Source of the DNA: UBA5336 sp964506685 | GTDB taxonomy: Bacteria > Pseudomonadota > Alphaproteobacteria > Caulobacterales > Hyphomonadaceae | Direction: 5' to 3' | Assembly (NCBI GenBank): GCA_964506685.1 | Contig: CAZDMQ010000020.1 | Coordinates: 1-43,539, forward strand | Length of the DNA stretch: 43,539 nt | In this document: positions 16,703 to 25,125 of the stretch, in pieces | Numbering within the stretch: the first letter of the stretch is position 1 | Layout of the letters: each line of letters opens with the position of its first letter | Translations under genes and position numbers: made by a program | Notes under the pieces: generated by a model | The model's input: only the letters and a program-made list of their open reading frames with translations | Database searches by the model: none | What the model was told of the DNA's origin: nothing

Positions 16703-17386
16703 CTAGGTCGCAATCTGCTGTTCGGCCTGCGGCACGACAAGCCGGTAGCCGAGACCGCGTTCGGTCAGGATCCGGTCCGAGCCGATCTTCTTCCTTAGGC
16801 GGCCAATGAACACTTCGATCGTGTTGGAATCGCGATCAAAATCCTGATCGTAGATATGCTCGACCAGTTCCGTCCGCGGCACGACCCGGCCCTGGTGATG
16901 GACCAGATAGGCCAGCACGCGGTACTCATGTGCGGTCAGCTTGATCGGTTCGCCGTTCACCGTGGCGCGCGCAGCCCGGGTATCGACCCGGAGCGCACCG
17001 GCCTCGATTGCGGCTGCCGAATGGCCTGCAGCGCGGCGCAGCAGTGCCCGGAGCCGGGCGAGCAGTTCCTCGGTGTAAAAGGGCTTGGTCAGGTAGTCGT
17101 CGGCGCCGGCATCGAAACCGGCGACCTTCTCGCTCCAGCGATCGCGCGCTGTCAGGATCAGCACCGGAAAATCCTTGCTGTCCTCACGCCAGCGCTCGAG
17201 CACGGTCACACCGTCCATCTTCGGCAGGCCGAGATCGAGGATCACGGCATCGTAGGGCTCGGTGTCCCCGAGAAAATGGCCGTCCTCGCCATCGGCAGCA
17301 AGGTCGACGGCATAGCCTGAATGCGACAGGGCATCGGCCAACTGGCGGCGAAGGTCGGGATCGTCTTCAACGACCAGGATACGCAT
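16703..17386 (-). CDS. feuP: FeuP/PhoP-like response regulator
   Basis: The 227-residue OmpR-family regulator has a receiver with E7/D8/D9, phospho-acceptor D51 in AVILDLGLPKMDG, a Thr in LILTARD and the Lys in YLTKPF. A winged-helix output domain follows (about 128-218), with KLTAHEYRVLAYLVHHQGRVVPRTEL and NTIEVFIGRLRKKIG. It pairs with the downstream kinase across a 23-bp gap and sits 3 bp after the PepSY gene. The FeuP name is based on synteny with rhizobial feuPQ-cycHJKL and on PhoP-like sequence. I give it as an orthologue assignment, not a demonstrated function. Confidence 0.88.
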   Translation of the reverse strand: MRILVVEDDPDLRRQLADALSHSGYAVDLAADGEDGHFLGDTEPYDAVILDLGLPKMDGVTVLERWREDSKDFPVLILTARDRWSEKVAGFDAGADDYLTKPFYTEELLARLRALLRRAAGHSAAAIEAGALRVDTRAARATVNGEPIKLTAHEYRVLAYLVHHQGRVVPRTELVEHIYDQDFDRDSNTIEVFIGRLRKKIGSDRILTERGLGYRLVVPQAEQQIAT

Positions 17387-17389
17387 GGT

Positions 17390-17716
17390 TTAACCTCTGT
17401 TCTCTCCGATGACCCGGCCGGACTGGGCATCGACGGTGATGATCAGCCGGCGTCCATCGCGGTCGATCCACTTGATGACATATTCTGACCTGCCATTGCC
17501 GCGGGCATAGAGATCGGCATCGGTCATGTTGCCGCCATGGCTCGCCTGCAGGCGCTGGCGAATCTTCACCAGCGGGACCGTGCGACCGTCCTTGACCGCT
17601 TCGCGAGCCTGTCCGGCATCGAAAGCTGCGCCATAGCCCTGGGCCGAAGCGAACGGGGTCGCGGAGGACGCGGCCGCCAGGAGGAGCGCGGCCAGGGTGG
17701 GGAATCGCTTTGTCAT
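17390..17716 (-). CDS. Small periplasmic PepSY-domain protein, FeuN-like position
   Basis: From the ATG at 17716 the product is 108 residues. It has a signal peptide (MTKRFPTLAALLLAAASSATPFASA), then one PepSY-like unit in which VPLVKIRQRLQ is the helix and SEYVIKWIDRDGRRLIITVDAQSGRVIGENRG forms the beta strands ending in the typical VDAxTGxVL-like turn. PepSY domains often inhibit or modulate periplasmic partners. The frame is open upstream to 17899, but that extension lacks protein-like features and would bury the signal peptide. Lying 3 bp before the feuP-like gene, it occupies the place of FeuN, a small periplasmic inhibitor of FeuQ in Sinorhizobium. Homology to FeuN is not established here. 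Confidence 0.8.
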   Translation of the reverse strand: MTKRFPTLAALLLAAASSATPFASAQGYGAAFDAGQAREAVKDGRTVPLVKIRQRLQASHGGNMTDADLYARGNGRSEYVIKWIDRDGRRLIITVDAQSGRVIGENRG

Positions 17717-17825
17717 GATTGGGTATCTATGGCCGGAGGACTGAACGGCCCGTGAATGGGCGCTGCCAATTGGCAGTGGACCGGCTGGCCGACAGTGGGG
17801 ACGGGACGTGACCGGTCCTCGCGAT

Positions 17826-18740
17826 TCAGCGGCCCTTCTGGAGAAAGTTGCGAAGGGCGGGATCCTCGGGATCGTCGAGCAGGATTTCAAGCCGGACAAA
17901 GAGGTTGCCAGGCCGGTTCCTGACCTGCACGCCCTTCTCCTTGAGGCGCAGCACCGTGCCGGTGTTGGACCCGGCCGGCACCTTCAGCGTAACCATCCCG
18001 GTCGGCGTGCGCACGTCGATCTTGCCGCCGAGCACGGCAGTCGCAAGCGGGACGGCAGCCGCCATGCGCAGGTCATCGCCCTCGCGGGTCCAGATCTTCG
18101 AAGGTGTGACGTGGACCTCGATGAGGCCATCGCCTGGCGGGCCGCCCGATGGCGAGGGCTGACCCTGGCTGCGCAGTTTGAGAGTCACCCCATCCTCGAT
18201 GCCGGCGGGAATATCGACATCGAGTGTCTTGCCATCGGCCATGGTCAGCCGGCGCTTTCCGCCGGTGACGGCATCCTCGAAGGGAATGGTGATGGTGTAG
18301 CGGATGTCGCGTCCCCGGACGGGGCCTGTCCGGCGGTTGCCGCGGCCCTGTCCGAACAGGCCCGAGAGAATGTCCTCGAAGGGATCGGGCGCCGCACCGC
18401 TCGGTCCGAACGGACCACCGGCGCCGCCCATGCCCGCCCGGCGCCCCGCCTCGCCCGGCCGTCCGAAACCGCCTGGCCCGCCATGTCCGCCCGGGCCGAA
18501 AGCACTCGCCCGCTCATTGCCCTCCGCATCGATCTCACCGCGATCGAAACGGGCCCGCTTCGCCTTGTCGCCAATGATGTCGAACGCGCGTGACACCTGC
18601 TTGAACCGTGCGGCCTTGGCTTCGTCGCCCGGATGCAGGTCGGGGTGAAGCGCCTTCACTTTTGCGCGATAGGCCTTCTTGATTTCATCTTCACTGGCCG
18701 TCCGGGGGACGCCGAGGAGCGTGTAGGGATCGATGTTCAC
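17826..18740 (-). CDS. DnaJ-class co-chaperone without zinc finger (CbpA-type)
   Basis: The 304-residue protein opens with a J domain (about 5-66) containing the HPD motif in KALHPDLHPGDE, which stimulates DnaK ATPase. A Gly/Phe/Pro-rich linker (about 80-130) follows, then the two C-terminal substrate-binding beta domains (RYTITIPFEDAVTGGKRRL and DLRMAAAVPLATAVLGGKIDV). The Cys-rich zinc finger of true DnaJ is absent, which makes it a class B / CbpA-like J protein. The start codon is GTG at 18740. It lies 71 bp downstream of the last GTA gene on the same strand; read-through from the GTA operon is possible, but the gene is probably independent. Confidence 0.92.
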   Translation of the reverse strand: MNIDPYTLLGVPRTASEDEIKKAYRAKVKALHPDLHPGDEAKAARFKQVSRAFDIIGDKAKRARFDRGEIDAEGNERASAFGPGGHGGPGGFGRPGEAGRRAGMGGAGGPFGPSGAAPDPFEDILSGLFGQGRGNRRTGPVRGRDIRYTITIPFEDAVTGGKRRLTMADGKTLDVDIPAGIEDGVTLKLRSQGQPSPSGGPPGDGLIEVHVTPSKIWTREGDDLRMAAAVPLATAVLGGKIDVRTPTGMVTLKVPAGSNTGTVLRLKEKGVQVRNRPGNLFVRLEILLDDPEDPALRNFLQKGR

Positions 18741-18811
18741 ACTCGACCTATTGGCCCCTGTGACGCTTCCGTCAACCTCGGCGCGGCAGGCCGGACCAGC
18801 CAGCTGCAGGA

Positions 18812-21800
18812 TCAGAGTTGCAGGAGCGTCTCCGGGCCGGCGCGGTCATCGCTGCCGATCTCAGCAATGGCGACGGACACCGCGCCGGAGGGGATGCTCG
18901 CGGAGGGCTGGGTCACGACAGTCTCGCTGGCGAGCCCGCCCGCCAGCGTCCAGCGCAGGCGGTATCTTTCAGGCGAGTTCTCGTCGGGCAGGACCCAACT
19001 GTCGGAATTGTCCGGATGCCGGCGCACCCAGGTGAGCAGGCCTGATGCTGCGCGCGGGTGAGCCACGCTCCAGGGCAGCGCCTGCACATTTCCGAATGTG
19101 ATCAACCGGGCATCGCCCGTCCCGCCGGCCTGCCATGACAACGGCAGGCCCTGCTCGTCGCGTGCAAGCACGCCGCGGATTACGGCGCGATCGAGGAGCA
19201 GGCAACGCGCGCCGGCCAGTGTACCGACGGGCGCGCTGCCCTGTAGTCCGCGCAGCAGGCCCGTGAGGCGGTAGCGCGCCCCGCTGACGAGTTCAGCAGT
19301 ACTGAAGGACAACAGTTCCCATCCGCTCGTGGTCTCGACGAGGAGCAGGTTGCCACCGGCCAGGACGGCCTCGTCATGCAGCGAAGTGAGCGCCGTTTCG
19401 GACATCTCCACCTCGAACGTCGCCGCCCTGTCCCAGCGACCGAGCGGGCCAGGTGCAAGGTTGGTGACCAGCCGGCCCATCAGTGCCGGCGCGGTGATCC
19501 GGGCCCGCTCGGTCATGGCCTCCGGAGCCGGGCCCGCTTCGACGGTGACCTCAACAGGCCAGGGACGCGCGGTGGCGGCGACGAGCGGCCGGGCATCGGC
19601 CGGCTCGCCGGGCAGGCGCGGCGCATCGATGACCATGAGTTCCGGCGCGGCCGCAAAGGCGATGCTCGGATTGGCAGCGGGAGGGGTCAGCGCCCTGTTC
19701 GGCACTCGCGCGGTGCCGCTGACCGGTTCCAGCGTGAACTGGCGATCGGGACCATCGGACAGGGCGGTCACGCGCCAGGTTCCATCGGCCGTATCGAGAT
19801 CGAGCACGCTGCCGACCGTCACGTCCTGACGTGTGAAGGCGAGGCCGAGCGCACCGAGCCGGCGGGGCTGGGCCGCATCGAGCATTTGGCTGGCGATACG
19901 CTCGGCCTCGGGCGCCGACAGGGCCAGCGGCAGGGAAAGAGCGAGCAGGTTACGCGGGTCGCGTCCCTCGAGACGGGCCTCGACACTGCCGGCCTGATAG
20001 TCCCGCGACGGATCGGCGAAGGCAAGGCTCACCCGGGAAGGGGCGGTGTCGAGCAGGGTATCGGTCCAGCCCGGCCCCGGGTCGACGGTCTCGGCGCGCG
20101 CCACCATCAGAGGAGCAGGCACCCGGCCGCGGCTTTCGGCCCTGAGCCCCGTCGCCGTTTCAAGCAGGGCGAAATCATGCGCCGCGCGCAGCGGTTCAAG
20201 CGCTGCCCGCAAGCTGGTCACGCCATCAAGACCATAGCCCTCGACAATGCCGTCGAGACCCGAGGTGTCCAATGCGCCGACCTCTCCGCGCCGGCCGAGA
20301 TCGGCCACGACATCGGCGAGCGGCGCAAGCCCCGTCCGACCATTTAGCCAATGGCCGAACTGCCAGTTCTCGCCATCGCCCCAGACGTCGGCACGAACGG
20401 GGAAGGCCGGGAAAGGCCGCGCATCCCAGCACCAGACAAAGGTTCGTTCGACAAAGGGCTGGGCGGCAAAATAGTCGAGGGCCTCCGAGAGGGCCCGCCT
20501 TTGCAGCACATCATCGCGGGCGCCGGACGAAAATGGCGGGAGCGCGCTTTCGGAGCTTTTCGGGTCATAGAAGAGGTTTGGCGCATTCGGTCCGAGGTCA
20601 ACGGCCGGAAAACCGATCTCTGCGAGACGGATGGGCTTGGATCCCGGCACCCAGGCCGTTGGCGTGCTCGCACGAACACCACCCGGGCGCTCATGGTGTG
20701 CCGCGCCCCACCATCCGGCGAGATCCTTGGCCCGGAACACCCAGTGCTCGCCATGGGCCGTGTCGTTGATCGGGGTCCGGACCTGTGCCGCCCGGTCGGA
20801 CGCGCTGGCATAGTACCAGTCATAGCCCTCCCCACCGGCGAATTGCGCCCTGAGATACGCCGCATCACCGGGACCGGCATAGCCGGCAGCGGCATCGAGA
20901 TGGTCCTTGCCGGGACGCCAGTCGCCCGCCGGTGGATACCAGTCCACGGCCACCAGGTCGATCGCCGGATCAGCCCAGAGCGCATCGAGCGGGAAGAGCA
21001 CGTCATTCGAGCCATCGCCGGGCAGGTAGGCGCCGTATTCCGTCCAGTCGGCAGCGTAGGTGAGGGTGGTGTCCGGTCCAAGAATGGTGCGGACATCCCG
21101 GGCAAGTGCGACAAGTCCCTCGACGAAGGGAAACGCGCCGGCCGCATCGCGCAGACGGGTGAGCCCGCGCAATTCCGAGCCGAGCAGGAAACCGTCGACG
21201 CCGCCGGCCGCCTGCGCGAGCCACGCGAGGTGCAGCACGAAGCGCCGATACCCCCAGTCGTCCGCCTGGCCATGATAGCGGACCTTCTGGGCATCGAGAC
21301 TGAAGTCGGACACAGAAGCGGAGCCGAGAAAGGCCTCGATATCGGCCCTCGCCGCCGCGGTCCCGTCGTGACCGGACGTGATCCGGCCGCGCCAGGGAAA
21401 CGGGGCCTGTTCGGCCCCGCCATGGGGGTCGGGCAGACCATTGCCCGGCGGGACATCCATGAGCAGGAAGGGAGACAGGGTGACCTCGATCCCCTCAGCC
21501 CGCTGCGCCTGGATCGCCTCGATGACCGACCAGTCTGCTGGCGTGCCGCCATATGCGGGCCGGTTGTCGCTGTCACGGGACACCAGATAGGCCGCATGAC
21601 GACCGAGCCCGCCGCCCTCCCAGGCCCAGGGCCGGGTCACCTTGTCCCGGGTCTCGACCCCCGGACGCACCTCACACGCACCGGCGCGCAGGTCCGTACC
21701 GAACCAGGCGATCGTGAGGGCGCTGGCGGACACACGCGGGAGTTCGTCCCTGAGCTGTTCGAGCGAGCGGAGAAAATCGGCGCGGTTCTCGCCGGAATTG

Positions 21801-22546
21801 GCGTTCTGCGGCGTCTCCACCCCCGGGAATGTACGGGTGCTGATGATGTCGGTGGCGTAGGCGAACTCGCCGGACGCAGGAATGATGTTCACGCCGTCGA
21901 CATGGCGGGCCAGCTGATCGCCGCCCGGAGGAACCCGGACGATCTCGAACGACAGTTGCGGCAGGCGATTGCCGAACGCGCCCAGCGGAAGGTCCTCGAA
22001 AACGATGTAGGCGAGGCCGCGATAGGCCGGGACATTGCCCGCCCCCTCGATCGCCTCGATCAGCGGGTCCGGCTCCTGCGTCTCGCTCCCCGGATAGATC
22101 CGCGCATTGACCGACGCAAGATCGAGGGGCTCACCATTTGCCCAGACCCGGTCGACACGGGAGATCGCCCCCTCGCACAGGCCGACGGCGAAGCTCGCCG
22201 AATAGCGGTATTCCGTGACGCTCGGTCCGCCCTTGCCGCCGGCGCTGGTCTCGCGCCGGCGCTCGGTGAAGGCCGCCGCCCAGATGACCTGACCGCCGGT
22301 GCGCATGCGGCCATAGAGGCTGGGGATGCCGGCCCCCTCCCGGCTTTCCATGACGTGGAGCGCCTTGAGACGCGGGCCAGCAATGTCCTCGGACAGGAGC
22401 GCCCTGTCGATGGCGCCGCCGGCGAGGGTGCCGACGGCGCGCCCGATGGCCTGGCCGGCGATCTGCTGACCGAGGACGCTGATGCCTTGCGGCAGGAGCC
22501 GGGCGCCGACCGCGGCGCCAACTTCAGCCAGTACGATCTGGGCCAT
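18812..22546 (-). CDS. GTA tail-tip 'megatron' protein with TIM-barrel domain (g15-like)
   Basis: At 1244 residues this is the largest GTA component and forms the baseplate/host-contact end of the tail. The N-terminus has Ala/Gly-rich hydrophobic segments (QQIAGQAIGRAVGTLAGGAI, about 26-45). A central glycoside-hydrolase-like TIM barrel (about 420-720) shows LAWLAQAAGGVDGFLLGSELRGL, TYAADWTEYG, IDLVAVDWYPP and RLAEIGFPAVD, with acidic residues at the strand ends. The C-terminal ~450 residues are beta-rich receptor-region modules. The start is 3 bp after the peptidase gene. Family assignment follows the Rhodobacter capsulatus GTA g15 architecture; whether the barrel is catalytic is unknown. 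Confidence 0.94.
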   Translation of the reverse strand: MAQIVLAEVGAAVGARLLPQGISVLGQQIAGQAIGRAVGTLAGGAIDRALLSEDIAGPRLKALHVMESREGAGIPSLYGRMRTGGQVIWAAAFTERRRETSAGGKGGPSVTEYRYSASFAVGLCEGAISRVDRVWANGEPLDLASVNARIYPGSETQEPDPLIEAIEGAGNVPAYRGLAYIVFEDLPLGAFGNRLPQLSFEIVRVPPGGDQLARHVDGVNIIPASGEFAYATDIISTRTFPGVETPQNANSGENRADFLRSLEQLRDELPRVSASALTIAWFGTDLRAGACEVRPGVETRDKVTRPWAWEGGGLGRHAAYLVSRDSDNRPAYGGTPADWSVIEAIQAQRAEGIEVTLSPFLLMDVPPGNGLPDPHGGAEQAPFPWRGRITSGHDGTAAARADIEAFLGSASVSDFSLDAQKVRYHGQADDWGYRRFVLHLAWLAQAAGGVDGFLLGSELRGLTRLRDAAGAFPFVEGLVALARDVRTILGPDTTLTYAADWTEYGAYLPGDGSNDVLFPLDALWADPAIDLVAVDWYPPAGDWRPGKDHLDAAAGYAGPGDAAYLRAQFAGGEGYDWYYASASDRAAQVRTPINDTAHGEHWVFRAKDLAGWWGAAHHERPGGVRASTPTAWVPGSKPIRLAEIGFPAVDLGPNAPNLFYDPKSSESALPPFSSGARDDVLQRRALSEALDYFAAQPFVERTFVWCWDARPFPAFPVRADVWGDGENWQFGHWLNGRTGLAPLADVVADLGRRGEVGALDTSGLDGIVEGYGLDGVTSLRAALEPLRAAHDFALLETATGLRAESRGRVPAPLMVARAETVDPGPGWTDTLLDTAPSRVSLAFADPSRDYQAGSVEARLEGRDPRNLLALSLPLALSAPEAERIASQMLDAAQPRRLGALGLAFTRQDVTVGSVLDLDTADGTWRVTALSDGPDRQFTLEPVSGTARVPNRALTPPAANPSIAFAAAPELMVIDAPRLPGEPADARPLVAATARPWPVEVTVEAGPAPEAMTERARITAPALMGRLVTNLAPGPLGRWDRAATFEVEMSETALTSLHDEAVLAGGNLLLVETTSGWELLSFSTAELVSGARYRLTGLLRGLQGSAPVGTLAGARCLLLDRAVIRGVLARDEQGLPLSWQAGGTGDARLITFGNVQALPWSVAHPRAASGLLTWVRRHPDNSDSWVLPDENSPERYRLRWTLAGGLASETVVTQPSASIPSGAVSVAIAEIGSDDRAGPETLLQL

Positions 22547-22549
22547 GGC

Positions 22550-22981
22550 CTAGTCCTCCAATCCGGGGAACGCAAACGCGCACGCAATGCGCCGCTGCCA
22601 CCAGGGCACGAGCCGCGTCTCCACCACGCTGCGCCCCCAATAGGCATGAATGATCCGGCCGGGCGCCGAGACGATGGCGCAGTGCCGCGCCGGCGCTCCC
22701 ATCGCCATGCGGAACAGCAGCACGTCACCCGGTCCGGCCTGACCGATCGGACGTTCGACAAGATGGGCGCGGGCCGCCGCTGCGAGCGTATCGGCGCCGG
22801 TACGGTCGGCCCAGTCCGGCGCGTAGGCTGGCACGGAGACCGGTTCCGGACCGACACACTCGCGCCAGACCCCGCGCAGCAGCCCGAGGCAGTCGGCCCC
22901 CTCGCCCCTGACGCTGGCGCGGTGTCGGTAGGGGGTCCCGATCCAGCCGCGGGTGGCCTCAAGGATCGCCTCGCGCGTCAT
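22550..22981 (-). CDS. GTA NlpC/P60 cell-wall peptidase (g14-like)
   Basis: The 143-residue protein has the NlpC/P60 cysteine peptidase layout: GTPYRHRASVRGEGADCLGLL with nucleophile C31, then RHCAIVS and RIIHAYWG providing histidines. In R. capsulatus GTA the equivalent protein is part of the tail tip and cuts peptidoglycan during DNA entry. The start overlaps the hub-gene stop by ATGA, and the stop is 3 bp from the megatron gene. The fixed order hub, peptidase, megatron supports the assignment. Confidence 0.94.
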   Translation of the reverse strand: MTREAILEATRGWIGTPYRHRASVRGEGADCLGLLRGVWRECVGPEPVSVPAYAPDWADRTGADTLAAAARAHLVERPIGQAGPGDVLLFRMAMGAPARHCAIVSAPGRIIHAYWGRSVVETRLVPWWQRRIACAFAFPGLED

Positions 22982-23628
22982 CGCGGCCCTCCGTCGCGGG
23001 CATTGGCTGCGGGACCAGACAGGATGAAATCGGTTCCCGGCATGTGCGGAAAGCCGCGGAAATTCTCGATGTTCTGAAAGACCTCGCGACAGGTCGTCTG
23101 GGTCTGGTCGCAGGTCTTTCCCGCATGTTCCGGGTCAGTGAGATCGACCCCGCAGCGGCTATCGCCGAGCACCGCATCGCAGCGGCGCAGGTAGAGCCGA
23201 CCGATAAGACGCTCCAGGGCCGCCTTGCGCGAGACAAGTTCGGCGGTGAACCCGCCCGGTCCATGCCGGATCTCGCTGAACCGACCGGACCAGACATGCA
23301 CGAAATACTCCGGAGCCTGCCAGTCGGCTCGTATCACGTCGACTTCAGCGCCGCTCCACAGGCCGGCTGCGAGGTCCGCATCCGTGATGGCGTCGCTGGC
23401 GAGGACACCTCTTGCGGCCGCATGGCCGGGCGCAAGATCGCTGCCGGTCCGGAACCGCGCCGCCTCGAGCGCTGCGCCCGGCGTATAGGTGACGCCATCG
23501 ACGGTCAGCGGTCGGTCATGCTCGGTCAGGGCGACTTCGGCACCGTCGGTGCGCGTGAGGCGCCAGCACAGGCACGTGGTCGTTGCACCGGTCTGCAGCC
23601 GGGCCAGGAAGGCGGAGGAAACGGACAT
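22978..23628 (-). CDS. GTA tail hub protein, DUF2163 family (g13-like)
   Basis: The 216-residue protein matches the DUF2163/phage BR0599 family. The N-terminal beta domain contains CLCWRLTRTDGAEVALTEHD and DGVTYTPGAALEA; the C-terminal region contains LYLRRCDAVLGDSRCGVDL and KTCDQTQTTC. Those C-terminal cysteines correspond to the residues that bind an iron-sulfur cluster in the R. capsulatus GTA hub, so a cluster is likely here too (inference from family). The hub joins the distal tail to the megatron. It overlaps the peptidase gene by 4 bp and follows g12 by 5 bp. Confidence 0.92.
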   Translation of the reverse strand: MSVSSAFLARLQTGATTTCLCWRLTRTDGAEVALTEHDRPLTVDGVTYTPGAALEAARFRTGSDLAPGHAAARGVLASDAITDADLAAGLWSGAEVDVIRADWQAPEYFVHVWSGRFSEIRHGPGGFTAELVSRKAALERLIGRLYLRRCDAVLGDSRCGVDLTDPEHAGKTCDQTQTTCREVFQNIENFRGFPHMPGTDFILSGPAANARDGGPR

Positions 23629-23633
23629 GCGGA

Positions 23634-24254
23634 TCAGCCTGTGAGTTCGAGGATTGGGACACTGATGATCCGCCCGGCGCCAAAGGCTTCCAGGCTGGCA
23701 TCGATCCGGTCGCTGTCGAACCGTGCAGGGCAGTCGAAGCGAAAACCGGCTGTCACGCTCGCGCCGATGGCCGGCGCAACGGGCAGCGTCACCTGCCCGG
23801 TCGTGGCGTCGGGTAAGAAGTCAACCGTCTCCACCCCGTCCACGGCAATCCTTACAGTCCCGTCCACCGGCTTGAGGATCGGACGCTGCGTGTCGCCATA
23901 ATGCTTGACAAGTTGGAAGACCGTCATGGCTCCGTCACCCGCGCCGATCACCTGATCGGTTGCCGTGGGCGATTGTTCGGGCGGACAGGAGCGGTCATCG
24001 GCAAAGTCGCGGAAGCGGAAGCCATGGAACCGGCCCCGTCGGGCTTCGAAGAAGGCAATCAGCGCGTTGAGTTCGTCGAGCCGCTCGACCGCGCTGCCGA
24101 CATCCCAGCGGCGGCGGGAGAAGGCCCAGACGGCATTGCGGACTTCGCGGCCGCTCGCCAGTTCGACGATTTCGGTGTGGCGCTCGGGCCCGCCTATCGC
24201 TCCGAAGGCGAGCGCCATCGGGAAACGGACCTCGTGAAAATTGGCAAGGCTCAC
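23634..24254 (-). CDS. GTA distal tail protein, DUF2460 family (g12-like)
   Basis: The 206-residue protein shows the DUF2460 pattern: FHEVRFPMALAFGAIGGPERHTEIVELASGRE at the N-terminus, then RRRWDVGSAVERLDELNALIAFFEARRGRFHGFRFRDFAD, and FQLVKHYGD. It forms the distal tail ring above the hub. The start codon is GTG and overlaps the tape-measure stop (GTGA). Length and order agree with R. capsulatus GTA g12. Confidence 0.93.
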   Translation of the reverse strand: MSLANFHEVRFPMALAFGAIGGPERHTEIVELASGREVRNAVWAFSRRRWDVGSAVERLDELNALIAFFEARRGRFHGFRFRDFADDRSCPPEQSPTATDQVIGAGDGAMTVFQLVKHYGDTQRPILKPVDGTVRIAVDGVETVDFLPDATTGQVTLPVAPAIGASVTAGFRFDCPARFDSDRIDASLEAFGAGRIISVPILELTG

Positions 24255-24628
24255 AGGAAACGTCCTCCAGCGGCAACCGTTCTGGCCAGCGCGGCCGATA
24301 TCGCGCCCTGGCTGGCCAGAACGCTGCGAGCGTCGCCCTGGCTTCCACCGGCCAGGGTCAGGTTCAGTTGCGCCGGTTGCGCCGTCCGTGAGGAGAGGAC
24401 GTTTTCAGCGGCGATGCGGGCCAGGTCGCGCAGGATGGCTTCCGCCATTCGCGAGAAATCGAGCTCGCCCGTCCTCGCCGCCCTCGACAGCGCATCCTCG
24501 ATGCGTTGTCCGGCTTCGACAAAATGGCGTTCCATGCTGGCAGCCGCCTCGCGAGCCGGACCATCGGCAAGCGCCTGTAGCCGTTCGCTTGCAGCCTCCA
24601 GGGATTGGTTGAACTCATCCATACTCAT
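24251..24628 (-). CDS. Short GTA tail tape-measure protein (g11-like)
   Basis: Only 125 residues. The sequence is almost wholly helical, with DEFNQSLEAASERLQALADG at the start and the conserved C-terminal part RTGELDFSRMAEAILRDLARIAAENVL, the segment shared by lambda/GTA tape-measure proteins. Position between the chaperone-like gene and g12 fixes the role. Tape measures set tail length in proportion to their helical length, and the R. capsulatus protein is roughly 220 residues, so this particle should have a markedly shorter tail (inference). Gene overlaps on both sides are 4 bp. An in-frame second ATG (M3) is an alternative start. Confidence 0.85.
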   Translation of the reverse strand: MSMDEFNQSLEAASERLQALADGPAREAAASMERHFVEAGQRIEDALSRAARTGELDFSRMAEAILRDLARIAAENVLSSRTAQPAQLNLTLAGGSQGDARSVLASQGAISAALARTVAAGGRFL

Positions 24629-24810
24629 GTCTCCGTTCCGGTCTCGTCCGGATAGTCCTTGATCAGAGCGTCAAGCTGCGCGCAGTCGAAACGACCTGCC
24701 TGCGTGTCAGCCGCTGTCAGCCATCGCCATTCGCGCAGCGACAGCCGCCAGAAGGCCTCCGGTGGAATACCGAGGCGCAGCGCGGCACGGAGCATCTCGG
24801 CCCAGGGCAT
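24625..24810 (-). CDS. GTA tail assembly chaperone-like protein (g10.1, DUF2376-like)
   Basis: This 61-residue protein carries the hallmark sequence of the small GTA g10.1 / phage Tac family: LRAALRLGIPPEAFWRLSLREWRWLT, followed by an acidic C-terminus. It likely helps load the tape measure for tail tube assembly. It is in the same reading frame as the upstream g10 gene, separated by one UGA stop and one AAG codon, and a GGAGG site inside the end of g10 can serve its ATG. The stop overlaps the tape-measure start. Confidence 0.88.
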   Translation of the reverse strand: MPWAEMLRAALRLGIPPEAFWRLSLREWRWLTAADTQAGRFDCAQLDALIKDYPDETGTET

Positions 24811-24813
24811 CTT

Positions 24814-25125
24814 TCAACCTGCCTCCAGAGCGGCCTCGAAAGCCCGCGCAATGGCATGGGCCGCGACCGGCCAGCCGATCCGTGCGGCGATCTCCGTCTC
24901 GCAGGAAAGCAGGCCGGCTTGTTGCGCCTCGCCCGCCCCGCGCAGGAGCGCGCCAAGCACGATGGTTCCATCCTGCGGTGTCATCGTGCCGAGCCGGGCC
25001 GCCAGCGCGCCAAGCGAAACACAGTCCAGCGCGTCCAGCATCTCCGCCAATGCGCCGAGCGTGAGGCAAAGCGCATGCGGCTGGCCGTCGATCGGCACAC
25101 TGACTTCGCCGCGCGCAGGGTTCAT
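24814..25125 (-). CDS. GTA gp10 family protein
   Basis: The 103-residue product matches the GTA-gp10 family in length and pattern: VSVPIDGQPHALCLTLGALAEMLDALDC, a Thr/Gly-rich centre, and the helical ending IGWPVAAHAIARAFEAALEAG. It sits between the tail tube and g10.1 genes, the usual place of the first tail assembly chaperone in long-tailed phages. It overlaps the tail-tube stop by 4 bp. The UGA stop is followed in frame by AAG AUG of g10.1. Confidence 0.9.
   Translation of the reverse strand: MNPARGEVSVPIDGQPHALCLTLGALAEMLDALDCVSLGALAARLGTMTPQDGTIVLGALLRGAGEAQQAGLLSCETEIAARIGWPVAAHAIARAFEAALEAG

Noticed and set aside
18757..18775. Small palindrome TGACGcttcCGTCA between the last GTA gene and the DnaJ gene as a terminator
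   Set aside because: The stem is only 5 bp, with no T-tract on the transcribed strand.
20351..23077. A 908-codon + strand open frame opposite the GTA tail-tip genes
   Set aside because: Antisense shadow spanning three overlapping, well-recognised GTA genes.
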